A stretch of 64,000 bases of DNA, taken from positions 1,178,001 to 1,242,000 of the forward strand of contig CP129487.1 in the NCBI GenBank assembly GCA_030584025.1. Direction: 5' to 3'. A model generated the notes under the pieces. The model ran no database searches. It saw only the letters and a program-made list of their open reading frames with translations, and was not told the origin of the DNA. The stretch is from Cyclobacteriaceae bacterium. GTDB lineage: Bacteria > Bacteroidota > Bacteroidia > Cytophagales > Cyclobacteriaceae. Below, in pieces: positions 56,006 through 64,000 of the stretch. Each line of letters begins with the position of its first letter. Position 1 is the first letter of the stretch. The position numbers and the translations under genes are program-made.

Positions 56006-57241
56006 ATGAATGTGATAGAAAATATGCGGGAAGGATTGCGGTCGGTGCAGGCAAACCTGCTTCGTTCCGTACTTACCGCCCTTATTGTTGCCATCGGCAT
56101 CACCGCGCTTGTAGGAGCGCTTACCGCAGTTGATGGTGTTGAACGGTCAATTAATGAGAGCTTGTCATCGCTTGGAGCGAATACATTTGATATTACCTCT
56201 AAAACCAATCGGGGTGGACGTACGGAGGGTGTTTCAGAAAAGCGATATCCAAATCTTAATTTTCGTGAGGTAAGTCAGTTTGAAAACGACTATTCATTTC
56301 CCGCTACCGTCAGTCTTTCGGCTTTTTTAACCGGAACGGCTGAGGTAAAGCGTCTTTCAAAAAAGACTAACCCAAATATTCAGGTCTTGGGTTCAAACGA
56401 GAATTACCTGCCCATTAAAGGACTTAACCTGAGGGCAGGCAGAAATTTGTCCACTATGGAGGTGGAGTACGGTACTCATGTGGCTGTGATCGGATACAAG
56501 ATTTACACCGGTTTGTTCAATGAAAATGAAAATCCAATCGGAGAAAAGATTTCATTTCTTGGCGTTCAGTTTAAGGTAATTGGTGTGATTGAAGAGAAGG
56601 GTCAATCACTGGAAGGCAATTTTGATAATATGGTTGTTGTGCCCATTCGGGTGGCCAACCAAATGGCAAAGGGAAGAAGTTTGTGGTACAGGCTTACCGT
56701 TGGTATTGATGATATTAACAATGTTGATAACGCCATGGGAGAAGCCACCGGCTTAATGCGCAGAATACGTCAAGACCGGATTGGAAATGAAAATTCGTTT
56801 GAGCTTGAACGCAGTGTTTCCTTGGCTGAACGAACGGCTCAAATGGCAGGATATGTGCGCACGGCCGGATTTCTAATTGGTTTTGTTACGCTACTGGGTT
56901 CTTCCATAGCGCTTATGAATATCATGCTGGTTTCCGTAACCGAGCGCACGCGTGAAATTGGTGTACGCAAAGCTTTGGGCGCCACCCCGCTTCGTATTCG
57001 CCAGCAATTTGTAACGGAAGCGATTGTCGTGTGTTTGCTGGGAGGTGCGTTGGGTATCCTGCTGGGTATTCTTATCGGAAACCTGGGCGCACGTTTTCTA
57101 GGCATGGATAGCTACATCGTTCCATGGGTATGGATTTTCTTTGGCTTGTTTGTTTGTGTGTTTGTTGGACTCTTGTCGGGTTATTACCCGGCACACAAGG
57201 CCTCCAAGCTTGATCCAATAGAATCCTTACGCTTCGAATAA
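56006..57241 (+). CDS. MacB/FtsX-type ABC transporter permease
   Basis: 411 residues. One membrane segment (LLRSVLTALIVAIGITALVG) is followed by a periplasmic MacB-like domain of about 230 residues (with RAGRNLSTMEVEYGTHVAVIG) and three closing segments carrying the FtsX core: GFVTLLGSSIALMNIMLVSV, TERTREIGVRKALGATPLRI and the last LLSGYYPAHKASKLDPIESL. The protein exports or extracts lipoproteins, peptides or drugs with a separate ATPase. No cognate ATPase or MacA-like partner gene is next to it. Confidence 0.9.
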   Translation: MNVIENMREGLRSVQANLLRSVLTALIVAIGITALVGALTAVDGVERSINESLSSLGANTFDITSKTNRGGRTEGVSEKRYPNLNFREVSQFENDYSFPATVSLSAFLTGTAEVKRLSKKTNPNIQVLGSNENYLPIKGLNLRAGRNLSTMEVEYGTHVAVIGYKIYTGLFNENENPIGEKISFLGVQFKVIGVIEEKGQSLEGNFDNMVVVPIRVANQMAKGRSLWYRLTVGIDDINNVDNAMGEATGLMRRIRQDRIGNENSFELERSVSLAERTAQMAGYVRTAGFLIGFVTLLGSSIALMNIMLVSVTERTREIGVRKALGATPLRIRQQFVTEAIVVCLLGGALGILLGILIGNLGARFLGMDSYIVPWVWIFFGLFVCVFVGLLSGYYPAHKASKLDPIESLRFE

Positions 57242-57249
57242 AGACTTGC

Positions 57250-57660
57250 TTAAGCGAGCGCTGCTTTTAACGAAATCTTAGTATTCAACAATTTCGAAAT
57301 CGGGCAATTCACTTTTGCATTTTCCGCACACTCCATGAACTTCTCTTTAGAGATATCAGGAATAGATGCTTTGAGCTCAAGATCAGCATTCGTTATCGCT
57401 CCGTTCTCCAATGTGATGGTGCAGGTAGTGGATAATTCAGTAGGTGTAAACCCCGCTTCGCCTAATACAAAACTCAACTTCATCGTAAAGCATCCTGCAT
57501 GAGCCGCAGCAATTAGTTCTTCCGGGTTTGTACCTACGCCTTCTTCAAACCTGGAACTGAATGAATATTGCGTTTTGTTCAGCACGGTGCTTTGTGTGCT
57601 CAAATGACCTTTACCTTCTTTACCTGAGCCTTGCCAAACGGCTGTTGCTTTGCGTTTCAT
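57250..57660 (-). CDS. OsmC family peroxiredoxin
   Basis: 136 residues. The two redox cysteines of the OsmC subfamily are Cys57 in AAAHAGCFTM and Cys119 in AKVNCPISKL, and NPEELIAAAHAGC matches the helix before the first. The subfamily reduces organic hydroperoxides with lipoyl or thiol donors. It is convergent with the ABC permease, 8 bases between stops. A tRNA gene on the other strand follows upstream of its start. Confidence 0.9.
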   Translation of the reverse strand: MKRKATAVWQGSGKEGKGHLSTQSTVLNKTQYSFSSRFEEGVGTNPEELIAAAHAGCFTMKLSFVLGEAGFTPTELSTTCTITLENGAITNADLELKASIPDISKEKFMECAENAKVNCPISKLLNTKISLKAALA

Positions 57661-57771
57661 ATGCGTGGGATTTAGTTATGTTCTGCTGACGAAACTAACT
57701 TTTCTTGACAAACAAAACCAGATTTGAGCACAAAAGTATTTTACTTTGCGCCAGATCTTCGGCAGCTAAGA

Positions 57772-57858
57772 GGAGAGATGCCAGAGTGGTTGAATGGGAC
57801 GGTCTCGAAAACCGTTGTGCGGGTAACCGTACCGAGGGTTCGAATCCCTCTCTCTCCG
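57772..57858 (+). tRNA. tRNA-Ser (anticodon CGA)
   Basis: GGAGAGA pairs with TCTCTCC at the 3' end. The anticodon loop CTCGAAA, with flanks ACGGT/ACCGT, gives CGA (codon UCG), and the long variable arm TGTGCGGGTAACCGTACC and T arm GAGGGTTCGAATCCCTC are class II serine features. After the discriminator G the sequence is CAA, so CCA is not encoded and must be added. T-rich sequence (57863-57869) follows. Confidence 0.95.
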
Positions 57859-57869
57859 CAAATTTTTTT

Positions 57870-59288
57870 CTAGCCTTTTTGAGTAGCGATAAGTTTCTCC
57901 ATCTCAGCCACTACAAGCGTTGTCAAGCCAGTGATGTCCGTCAAATCCTGATCCCAGAAAGACTGGTTGGATAAAAATCGGGTTGCTGTTTCTTGTAGAG
58001 AGCCGCTGCCCCAGGCTTCTTTGGAAAAGGCCAGTACCTCTGGTGCGTCATTGAGTGGAATGGTGGAGCCATTCCAGGTTCCTTTATAGAAACAGATCAA
58101 GGCTGCGAGCGAGTGAATCAATCGATGCGGCAAGGATTGCTTGCGGTTGATGTATTCAATAAGTGAAGGCAACACCCGCACTTTATATTTTGAGATTGAG
58201 TTAAGTGCTATGGTAATCAGCTCATGTTTAATAAATGGATTTTGAAAACGTTCAATTACATCATGCGCGAATTGTTTTAATTCGCTTTGGGGTAAGTCCA
58301 GTGTTGGGATAATCTCTTCAATAACTGCTTCGCGAATAAATTTCCCGATATAGGCATCATCAACTGCTTCCCGTACGGTACGCAAGCCATGCAAATAAGC
58401 CACCGGCACCATGGCTGTGTGGGCACCATTTAATATGCGCACCTTTCTGGTGCGGTAAGGTGATTGATCGGAAACAAATTTTACGTCCAGTCCTGCTTGT
58501 TTAGCGGGTAACTTATGCTTTAACTCTTCAGGCCCTTCAATTACCCACAGGTGAAAGGGTTCTGCGGTAACAACTAAGTTATCTTCATAGCCAAGTTGTT
58601 GCTGAATCTCACCAATCGTTTCTTTTGGAAAGCCAGGAACAATGCGGTCGACTAACGTATTGCAAAACGTTGTATGGTTTTCAATCCATTGTCTGAATTC
58701 GTGTGGCAAGCGCCAAAGTTGTATGTATTGAAGTATTACATTTTTCAGCTCTAGTCCGTTTTTATCAATCAGTTCGCACGGAATGATGGTTAATGCTTTT
58801 TTTGGATCACCATGAAAAAACCAAAATCGATGGTGAAGCAGTAACGTTAATTTTCCAGGAAAGCTCTTAGGTAAAGTTTGTAAGGAGCGGTCGTTTTCAT
58901 CAAATGCAATACCAGCCTCGGTAGTGTTGGAAATAACAAACTCCAGGTCTGGATTTTCGGCTGCTTTTAAAAAGCCATTGAAATCTTCAAACGGATTGAT
59001 CACACCGGTAACGCAGGTAATCAACCTGGTTTCGGAAAATGATTTTCCATTTTTGATTCCATTCAACACGACATGGTATAATCCTTCTTGTTTATTGATG
59101 AGTTCTCCCATGCCATTGGCAAGTGGCTGAACGATTTGTACCGAACCGTTGAATCCAGCACGTTCATTCATCAGGTCAACCATCCAATCGACAAATGCAC
59201 GCAAAAAATTCCCTTCCCCAAATTGCAATACCTTAACGGGATGCTGTTGTTTAACACCAGCATTTTCTCGGTTTAATTTCTTTAACAT
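57870..59288 (-). CDS. uxaB: tagaturonate reductase (altronate oxidoreductase)
   Basis: 472 residues of the polyol-specific long-chain dehydrogenase family. The N-terminal Rossmann segment VKVLQFGEGNFLRAFVDWMVD, the centre ISNTTEAGIAFDEND, and KVRILNGAHTAMVPVAYLHGLRTVREAV with the catalytic Lys/Asn/His pattern match UxaB rather than mannitol dehydrogenase. It reduces tagaturonate (from galacturonate) with NADH to altronate. It is the last gene of the uronate run; the tRNA-Ser ends 11 bases away on the other strand, leaving little room for a terminator. Confidence 0.88.
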   Translation of the reverse strand: MLKKLNRENAGVKQQHPVKVLQFGEGNFLRAFVDWMVDLMNERAGFNGSVQIVQPLANGMGELINKQEGLYHVVLNGIKNGKSFSETRLITCVTGVINPFEDFNGFLKAAENPDLEFVISNTTEAGIAFDENDRSLQTLPKSFPGKLTLLLHHRFWFFHGDPKKALTIIPCELIDKNGLELKNVILQYIQLWRLPHEFRQWIENHTTFCNTLVDRIVPGFPKETIGEIQQQLGYEDNLVVTAEPFHLWVIEGPEELKHKLPAKQAGLDVKFVSDQSPYRTRKVRILNGAHTAMVPVAYLHGLRTVREAVDDAYIGKFIREAVIEEIIPTLDLPQSELKQFAHDVIERFQNPFIKHELITIALNSISKYKVRVLPSLIEYINRKQSLPHRLIHSLAALICFYKGTWNGSTIPLNDAPEVLAFSKEAWGSGSLQETATRFLSNQSFWDQDLTDITGLTTLVVAEMEKLIATQKG

Positions 59289-59310
59289 CTTAAAATGTTA
59301 TGATCCTTAT

Positions 59311-60729
59311 TTAAAATTTGAAATACTCCTTTGCATTGTAGTGGCAGATGTCCGAGACGATCTTGCCTAACCACTTTTCATCTTTAGGCAATTCACCATT
59401 TTCTACATCACGCCCAATCAGGTTGCATAGTATTCTCCGGAAATATTCATGACGCGGATAGGAGAGGAAGCTTCGTGAATCGGTAAGCATACCAATAAAG
59501 CAACTCAGCAAACCTAAATTGGAAAGCGCATTGATTTGCTTTTCCATTCCATCCTTCTGATCGAGGAACCACCAGGCAGAACCAAACTGGATTTTTCCTT
59601 TTGAGGAGCCATCATTAAAGTTGCCAATCATGGTGCCCATCACTTCGTTATCTGATGGGTTGAGGTTATAAAGAATGGTTTTGGCTAACTGATTGGTTGA
59701 GTCAAGATCATTCAAAAATCGCGACAATGCTACACTTTGTGAGAAATCACCGATGGAATCAAAACCGGTATCGGGTCCGAGCTCGCGAAGCATGCGTTCG
59801 TTGGTGTTACGCAAGGCGCCTAAGTGAAATTGCTGCGTCCAGCCTTGTTTGTGATACAGGCGACACAATTCCAATAGCGTTTTATATTTAAAGAAGCGCA
59901 CTTCGTCAGCCGAAAGGGCTTCAAGCTTTTTTACTTTTTTAAAGAGGGCCTCAATATCAAATGCATTGGCATGGAAGTGATAGAGTTGTTCCAAACCATG
60001 ATCTGCTAATTTGCACCCAACGCTTACAAAAAACTCAATTCGCTTTTCCAATGCTTTCAATAAATCCGCATAGCGGTTGATGTCCACATTAGCCACGCTA
60101 CTAAGCTGACCGAGGTAGGTGAGGTAGGCTGCCGGATTTTCAACAGCGTATGCCTTATCGGGCCTAAACGTAGGCAGAATTTTAATTTCAAAATTTTCCT
60201 GTTTGAGCTGAAGATGGTCTTCCAATGAGTCGGCTGGATCATCCGTGGTACAGACAACCTGAACATTCATTTTCTTCAGCAACGCGCGTGTTGAGTATTC
60301 CTGGGTATTCAGTTTTTCTGTGCAATCCTTGTAAATGGCATTGGCACTATCAGGATTTAGCAACTGGTTGATGCCAAAGTATCGTTGTAGTTCAAGGTGC
60401 GTCCAATGGTACAACGGATTGCGTACAGTATACGGAACCGTGTATGCCCATTTCTCAAATTTATCTTTATCGGATGCGTTACCGGTAATGTACTTTTCAT
60501 TGATGCCCAATGTGCGCATGGCGCGCCACTTGTAATGATCACCGGCCAACCAGATCTGTGACACATTTTCAAACTGTCGGTTACGGGCAATGTCTCGTTG
60601 CGGCAGGTGGCAATGGTAGTCTATAATGGGAAGATTTTTGGCGTAATCGTGATACAGAATCTTGGCAAACTCGTTTTGCAATAAAAAATCTTCCGTTAAA
60701 AATGAGGTGTTTAATAGGGCTTCACTCAT
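59311..60729 (-). CDS. uxaC: glucuronate/galacturonate isomerase
   Basis: 472 residues. LPIIDYHCHLPQRDIA carries the HxH metal motif near the N-terminus, followed by IWLAGDHYKWRAMRTLGI, NPLYHWTHLELQRYFG and GWTQQFHLGALRNTN. All fit the amidohydrolase-fold uronate isomerase family. It converts D-glucuronate to fructuronate and D-galacturonate to tagaturonate, feeding UxaB 22 bases downstream. The LacI regulator stop lies 13 bases upstream. Confidence 0.93.
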   Translation of the reverse strand: MSEALLNTSFLTEDFLLQNEFAKILYHDYAKNLPIIDYHCHLPQRDIARNRQFENVSQIWLAGDHYKWRAMRTLGINEKYITGNASDKDKFEKWAYTVPYTVRNPLYHWTHLELQRYFGINQLLNPDSANAIYKDCTEKLNTQEYSTRALLKKMNVQVVCTTDDPADSLEDHLQLKQENFEIKILPTFRPDKAYAVENPAAYLTYLGQLSSVANVDINRYADLLKALEKRIEFFVSVGCKLADHGLEQLYHFHANAFDIEALFKKVKKLEALSADEVRFFKYKTLLELCRLYHKQGWTQQFHLGALRNTNERMLRELGPDTGFDSIGDFSQSVALSRFLNDLDSTNQLAKTILYNLNPSDNEVMGTMIGNFNDGSSKGKIQFGSAWWFLDQKDGMEKQINALSNLGLLSCFIGMLTDSRSFLSYPRHEYFRRILCNLIGRDVENGELPKDEKWLGKIVSDICHYNAKEYFKF

Positions 60730-60742
60730 GATGTTCGGGTGT

Positions 60743-61765
60743 CTATTTGCGTTGTGATGATTTTCGAATGATCAATTCAGGTTTAAGCACAGTCTTTTTC
60801 GGAACAAATGTTTTGTTTCCGGCTCCAATTTGTTCTAAAAATATTTCGGCTGTGGCATTTCCCATTTGTTTGCTACGCTGATCGATGGTGGTAAGTTGTG
60901 GTTCTGAGAACCAGGTAAAGGGTTCGTTACCAAAACCAACCAGGGCAATGTCTTGCGGGATTCTGATGTTGCGTTCCTTTAATACCTGCATAGCGCCCAT
61001 GGCGCCATAGTCACTGGCAGAAAATACGGCATCCGGTGGTTCGGGTAGGGACAGTAGTTTTAACATCGATTCACGGCCATCATCCAACTGCAGGTTGCTG
61101 CCAACAACGAGTGATTCGTCATAGGCAATGCCGTGATCTTGCAAGGCTTCTCTGTATCCGCGGAAGCGTTCACGATAGATGCTTATTTTTTTTATTCCCG
61201 TGAAATGGGCTATTCGCTTGCATCCCTGGTTGATGAGGTGCTTTACGGCATTGTATGCGCCCTGATAGTCATCAATAATTACAGAGCTCACCTCCAGTTC
61301 TTCGTTCGATCGGTCGAACATGATCAAGGGAATTCCTTTGTTCTTGACTTTTAAAAAGTGTTCAAAGTCTTCCGTACCTTTTGCATAGGAGGCGATGATG
61401 CCATCCACTCGCGCATTGAGTAACGCTTCAACCGTGGCAACTTCCTTTTCGTAGTTGTCGTATGATTGGCAGATCATTACGTTGTACTGCGCGGTGTTGG
61501 CAATTTCTTCAATGCCGCGAACCACAGAAGAAAAGAAACTACGATCGGCTGTGGGTACGATAATGCCGATGATTTTACTGCGCCCGTTTCGTAAGGCGGC
61601 TGCAATGTGATTGGGTTGATAGTTAAGTTTTTCTGCTGCTTTCAATACGGCTTTCTTGGTTTCTTCACTGATCCGCGGATGGTTTTTAAGCGCGCGCGAA
61701 ACGGTTGAAGCCGTAATGTTTAATTTTTTTGCGATGTCGTGTATGGTTGCGCGTTCTCTTCTCAT
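60743..61765 (-). CDS. LacI family transcriptional regulator
   Basis: 340 residues. Residues 6-60 are the DNA-binding headpiece: TIHDIAKKLNITASTVSRAL, then NHPRISEETKKAVLKAAEKL and a hinge helix at NHIAAALRNGRSK. The rest is a periplasmic-binding-protein-like sensor (IIGIIVPTADRSFFSSVVRG to FTWFSEPQLTTIDQ). It overlaps the SDR gene by 4 bases, so it is coded in the operon it probably controls. Candidate operators lie at 63409-63624. The inducer is probably a uronate breakdown product (inference). Confidence 0.9.
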   Translation of the reverse strand: MRRERATIHDIAKKLNITASTVSRALKNHPRISEETKKAVLKAAEKLNYQPNHIAAALRNGRSKIIGIIVPTADRSFFSSVVRGIEEIANTAQYNVMICQSYDNYEKEVATVEALLNARVDGIIASYAKGTEDFEHFLKVKNKGIPLIMFDRSNEELEVSSVIIDDYQGAYNAVKHLINQGCKRIAHFTGIKKISIYRERFRGYREALQDHGIAYDESLVVGSNLQLDDGRESMLKLLSLPEPPDAVFSASDYGAMGAMQVLKERNIRIPQDIALVGFGNEPFTWFSEPQLTTIDQRSKQMGNATAEIFLEQIGAGNKTFVPKKTVLKPELIIRKSSQRK

Positions 61766-62553
61766 ACTTCGTTTGAAGGTTTGCCAATGGTTGCCAACAA
61801 GCCACCATCAACATAAATAATTTGTCCGTTAACAAAGTTGCTGGCTGCGGATGACAAAAAGATAGCAGCACCGGCTAAATCTTCCGGATCACCCCAACGG
61901 CCTGCCGGTGTTCGGTTAATGATAAATTCATTGAACGGATGCCCCTCCGTTCGGATCGGAGCGGTTTGGGCGGTGGCAAAGTAGCCGGGGCCGATGCCAT
62001 TCACCTGTATGTTATGCCTGGCCCATTCGGTTGCCATGTTTTTGGTTAGCATTTTCAATCCTCCCTTAGCGGCTGCATAGGCGGATACTGTGTTGCGACC
62101 AAGCTCACTCATCATGGAACAGATGTTGATGATTTTTCCTGCCTTGCGCTGAATCATGTACTTACCAACATGTTTGGATACGATAAAGGGACCAACCAGA
62201 TCAATGTCAATTACTTTTCTGAAGTCAGCCGCCTCCATCTCCAACATGGGTGTGCGCATTATAATTCCGGCATTATTAATAAGTATATCAATCGGGCCAA
62301 CTTCCTGCTCGATTTTATCGACTGCTGATTTAACTTCTGCTTCGTTGGTTACATCAAAGAGAAATCCGTGCGCGGTAAAGCCTGCAGCTTTGTATTCTGC
62401 CAGAGCGGATTTCATTTTTTCTTCAGTATGCCCATTGATTAATAGGGTAGCGCCTGCACTTGCCAGGCCTTTGGCCATTGCCATACCAAGGCCGTGGGTG
62501 CCGCCTGTAATAAGCGCCCGTTTGTGTTTTAAATTAAAAAGTTCAGGCATCAT
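61762..62553 (-). CDS. kduD: SDR oxidoreductase, KduD/gluconate 5-dehydrogenase type
   Basis: 263 residues. The coenzyme motif is ITGGTHGLGMAMAKGL, NNAG lies in ILINNAGIIMRTP, and the active site is SMMSELGRNTVSAYAAAKGG with the YxxxK pair. The final segment GQIIYVDGGLLA is standard. It is annotated as KduD because it directly follows KduI; in that case it reduces 2,5-diketo-3-deoxygluconate to KDG. Gluconate 5-dehydrogenases are close in sequence, so the exact substrate is open. Gap to kduI is 2 bases. Confidence 0.82.
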   Translation of the reverse strand: MMPELFNLKHKRALITGGTHGLGMAMAKGLASAGATLLINGHTEEKMKSALAEYKAAGFTAHGFLFDVTNEAEVKSAVDKIEQEVGPIDILINNAGIIMRTPMLEMEAADFRKVIDIDLVGPFIVSKHVGKYMIQRKAGKIINICSMMSELGRNTVSAYAAAKGGLKMLTKNMATEWARHNIQVNGIGPGYFATAQTAPIRTEGHPFNEFIINRTPAGRWGDPEDLAGAAIFLSSAASNFVNGQIIYVDGGLLATIGKPSNEV

Positions 62554-62555
62554 TA

Positions 62556-63401
62556 TTATCGCAAGTTAATCGGCTGCACCACATCCATGTCGTTATAGTC
62601 AAGATTTTCTCCGGCCATTCCCCATATAAAGGAATAGTTGCTGGTGCCGGCACCAGCATGAATCGACCACGGGGGTGATATAACAGCCTGGTGATTTTTT
62701 ACCCACAGTGGCCGGGTTTCCTCAGGTTCTCCCATGAAGTGGCAGACCGCCTGATTATCGGGAACGTTAAAATACAGGTAAATTTCCATGCGCCTGTCGT
62801 GAGTATGGGGTGGCATGGTATTCCACACGCTGCCCGGTTTCAATTCGGTTAGCCCCATTTGAAGCTGACACGTTTCAATTACTCCACTGATAAGCAGTTT
62901 GCGGATGGTTCGTTGGTTTGCCGTTTGTTGTGATCCTAATTCCACTGTCTCGGCCTGATCAAGCGAAACCTTTTTTACCGGATAAGCATGATGTGCCGGT
63001 GCTGCATTATAGTAGAATAGGGGAGTGCCATTTTTCCCAGGAAGGAACACTACCTTTTTTGTTCCCATTCCTATATATAATGCTTCTTTGGGTTGAAGTT
63101 CAATTTCCTTTCCATCCACTTCAATTGAGCCAGTTGCTCCAACATTGATAATCCCCATCTCTCTGCGCTGCAGGAAGAAATCCGCTTTTAAAATTTCCGG
63201 TACCTCAAGAGCAAGTGGTTTTGAGGAGGGCATAGCACCTCCCGCCATAAAGCGATCATACAAAGTATAGTGAGCAGTAACCTTATCTGCAGCAAAAATG
63301 GTATCAATCAGGTAGTGCTCCCGAAGCTCAGGGGTGGTGAAGTGTTTACTTTGAGACGGATGAACGGCATGACGCACAGAATCTGGAACAATTGAACTCA
63401 T
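62556..63401 (-). CDS. kduI: 5-dehydro-4-deoxy-D-glucuronate isomerase
   Basis: About 281 residues, starting at the ATG at 63401 (MSSIVPDSVRHAVHPSQ); in-frame sequence upstream would add 28 residues through the operator region and looks non-coding. LREHYLIDTIFAADKVTAHY, then the cupin-like metal site PPHTHDRRMEIYLYF and WSIHAGAGTSNYSFIWGMAGEN are characteristic of KduI. It converts 4-deoxy-5-keto-uronate, from pectate or glycosaminoglycan lyases, to 2,5-diketo-3-deoxygluconate. It is the first gene of the run and divergent from the SusC-like gene. Confidence 0.92.
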   Translation of the reverse strand: MSSIVPDSVRHAVHPSQSKHFTTPELREHYLIDTIFAADKVTAHYTLYDRFMAGGAMPSSKPLALEVPEILKADFFLQRREMGIINVGATGSIEVDGKEIELQPKEALYIGMGTKKVVFLPGKNGTPLFYYNAAPAHHAYPVKKVSLDQAETVELGSQQTANQRTIRKLLISGVIETCQLQMGLTELKPGSVWNTMPPHTHDRRMEIYLYFNVPDNQAVCHFMGEPEETRPLWVKNHQAVISPPWSIHAGAGTSNYSFIWGMAGENLDYNDMDVVQPINLR

Positions 63402-63408
63402 AGTGTGT

Positions 63409-63420
63409 AATCGTTTGCGC
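63409..63420. promoter_or_regulatory. putative LacI-family operator upstream of kduI
   Basis: AATCGTTTGCGC lies 8 bases from the kduI start and matches the two motifs at 63587 and 63613 at 10 or more of 12 positions. Central CG with flanking AT is typical of LacI-family sites. Not tested. Confidence 0.5.
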
Positions 63421-63586
63421 AATATAATCGATAATTCATGTGATTGGATCAGACAGGTGTATATCCAAAAGCGTTGTGCTTTCAATCTTTACTTCTGTCA
63501 AAAGCCTTTTATTCAGATTATAAAGCCACTTATTTTCAAAAATTTAAAATTTGTTTTGGTAAATATACGAAGACTTTATAATATGC

Positions 63587-63624
63587 AATCGATTGCGCAT
63601 AAAATTGCTAAAAATCGATTGCGA
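63587..63624. promoter_or_regulatory. two putative LacI-family operators upstream of the SusC-like gene
   Basis: AATCGATTGCGC at 63587-63598 and AATCGATTGCGA at 63613-63624, 26 bases apart (about 2.5 helical turns). The first is embedded in the perfect palindrome GCAATCGATTGC (63585-63596). The tandem pair sits 64-101 bases before the SusC start, and with the site at 63409 could couple both directions. Confidence 0.6.
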
Positions 63625-63687
63625 CAAGGCAATTTCAGGCTCAGTCAGGCTGGCATTTTCTTACTTAATAACCCTTAATACTCCTTT

Positions 63688-64000
63688 ATGAATAGAATTG
63701 TACGATCAGTAAAGCTTACAATTGCTTCAGCAGTTGTCTTGTTGCTGTTGTGCACTCCAGACCTCCTTGCGCAGACCCGCACCGTAACCGGAACGGTAAC
63801 GTCTGAGGGAGAGGCTTTGCCGGGTGTAACAGTAACGGAGAAAGGAACCTCTAACGGAACGGTAACCGACAGTGATGGCAAATTCACCATCTCTGTTTCG
63901 GGAAGCGCCACCTTGGTTTTCACGTTTGTGGGAATGACACCACAGGAAGTGGCGGTAGGTAGCCAAACGAATCTTGCGGTTGAGATGGTAGCTGATATTT
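63688..64000 (+). CDS. SusC/RagA-type TonB-linked outer membrane protein, 3' truncated
   Basis: The first 104 residues are visible; the gene runs off the window. An ATG at 63688 starts a signal peptide (LTIASAVVLLLLCTPDLLAQ). The carboxypeptidase-regulatory-like domain that begins SusC proteins follows: RTVTGTVTSEGEALPGVTV, then GTSNGTVTDSDGKFTISVSG and LVFTFVGM. The plug and barrel should follow outside the window. Divergence from kduI across shared operator-like sites suggests import of a uronate-containing oligosaccharide. Confidence 0.88.
   Translation, partial: MNRIVRSVKLTIASAVVLLLLCTPDLLAQTRTVTGTVTSEGEALPGVTVTEKGTSNGTVTDSDGKFTISVSGSATLVFTFVGMTPQEVAVGSQTNLAVEMVADI

Noticed and set aside
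63402..63485. 28-codon extension of kduI
   Set aside because: It would cross the operator-like motif at 63409 and does not resemble KduI N-termini.

Overview
The window looks like the chromosome of a Bacteroidota bacterium, most likely from the Cytophagales or a related environmental lineage. This rests on type IX secretion (T9SS) C-terminal sorting domains, a PorP/SprF-family protein, a SusC/RagA-type TonB-linked receptor, a menaquinone pathway with the short Bacteroidota form of MenE, TAnnTTTG-type -7 promoter elements and few Shine-Dalgarno sites. The species cannot be named from sequence alone.

Positions 1-9400 and 20590-38340 are surface-polysaccharide territory. The left part holds a truncated O-antigen polymerase/ligase, a TolC-like protein, an acyltransferase-3, two GT-C-like membrane proteins, a DprE1/DprE2-like epimerase pair, a methyltransferase and an SGNH hydrolase. 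The right part holds GT2 and GT4 glycosyltransferases, a DegT aminotransferase with a NeuD-like acetyltransferase, a second SGNH hydrolase, an initiating sugar transferase with a receiver-like N-terminus, and a stand-alone response regulator.

Three giant secreted proteins built on the same esterase fold (9444-13501, 13607-20210, 27261-32489) sit between these parts. Two carry classical type A T9SS tails. The third carries 15 PKD-like repeats and a gliding-motility (type B) tail, and is followed 7 bases downstream by a PorP/SprF-SPOR fusion. The first two are broken by eight single- or double-base shifts, all within about 3.6 kb (11039-14600). No other gene in the window is obviously frameshifted, so this is either local decay or a low-quality assembly patch.

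Positions 38540-46586 carry menaquinone genes (menE, menB, menD, menF and a MenI-like thioesterase) interleaved with three toxin-antitoxin modules. One VapBC-type pair is the apparent head of the tightly overlapping thioesterase-menF-menD-menB operon. Positions 46697-57660 are mostly housekeeping genes: a histidine phosphatase, a TPR protein, a degenerate zinc-ribbon coiled coil, Nif3-like, lpxK, a putative porin, miaE, a conserved Bacteroidota secreted protein, an ABC permease and OsmC. A tRNA-Ser(CGA) follows.

The right end (57870-64000) is a uronate-catabolism operon (kduI, kduD-like SDR, LacI regulator, uxaC, uxaB). It diverges from a SusC-like receptor cut off by the window end. Three copies of an AATCGwTTGCG motif, likely LacI-family operators, lie between them. 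Together these genes point to uptake and degradation of a pectin-like or other uronate-containing glycan.
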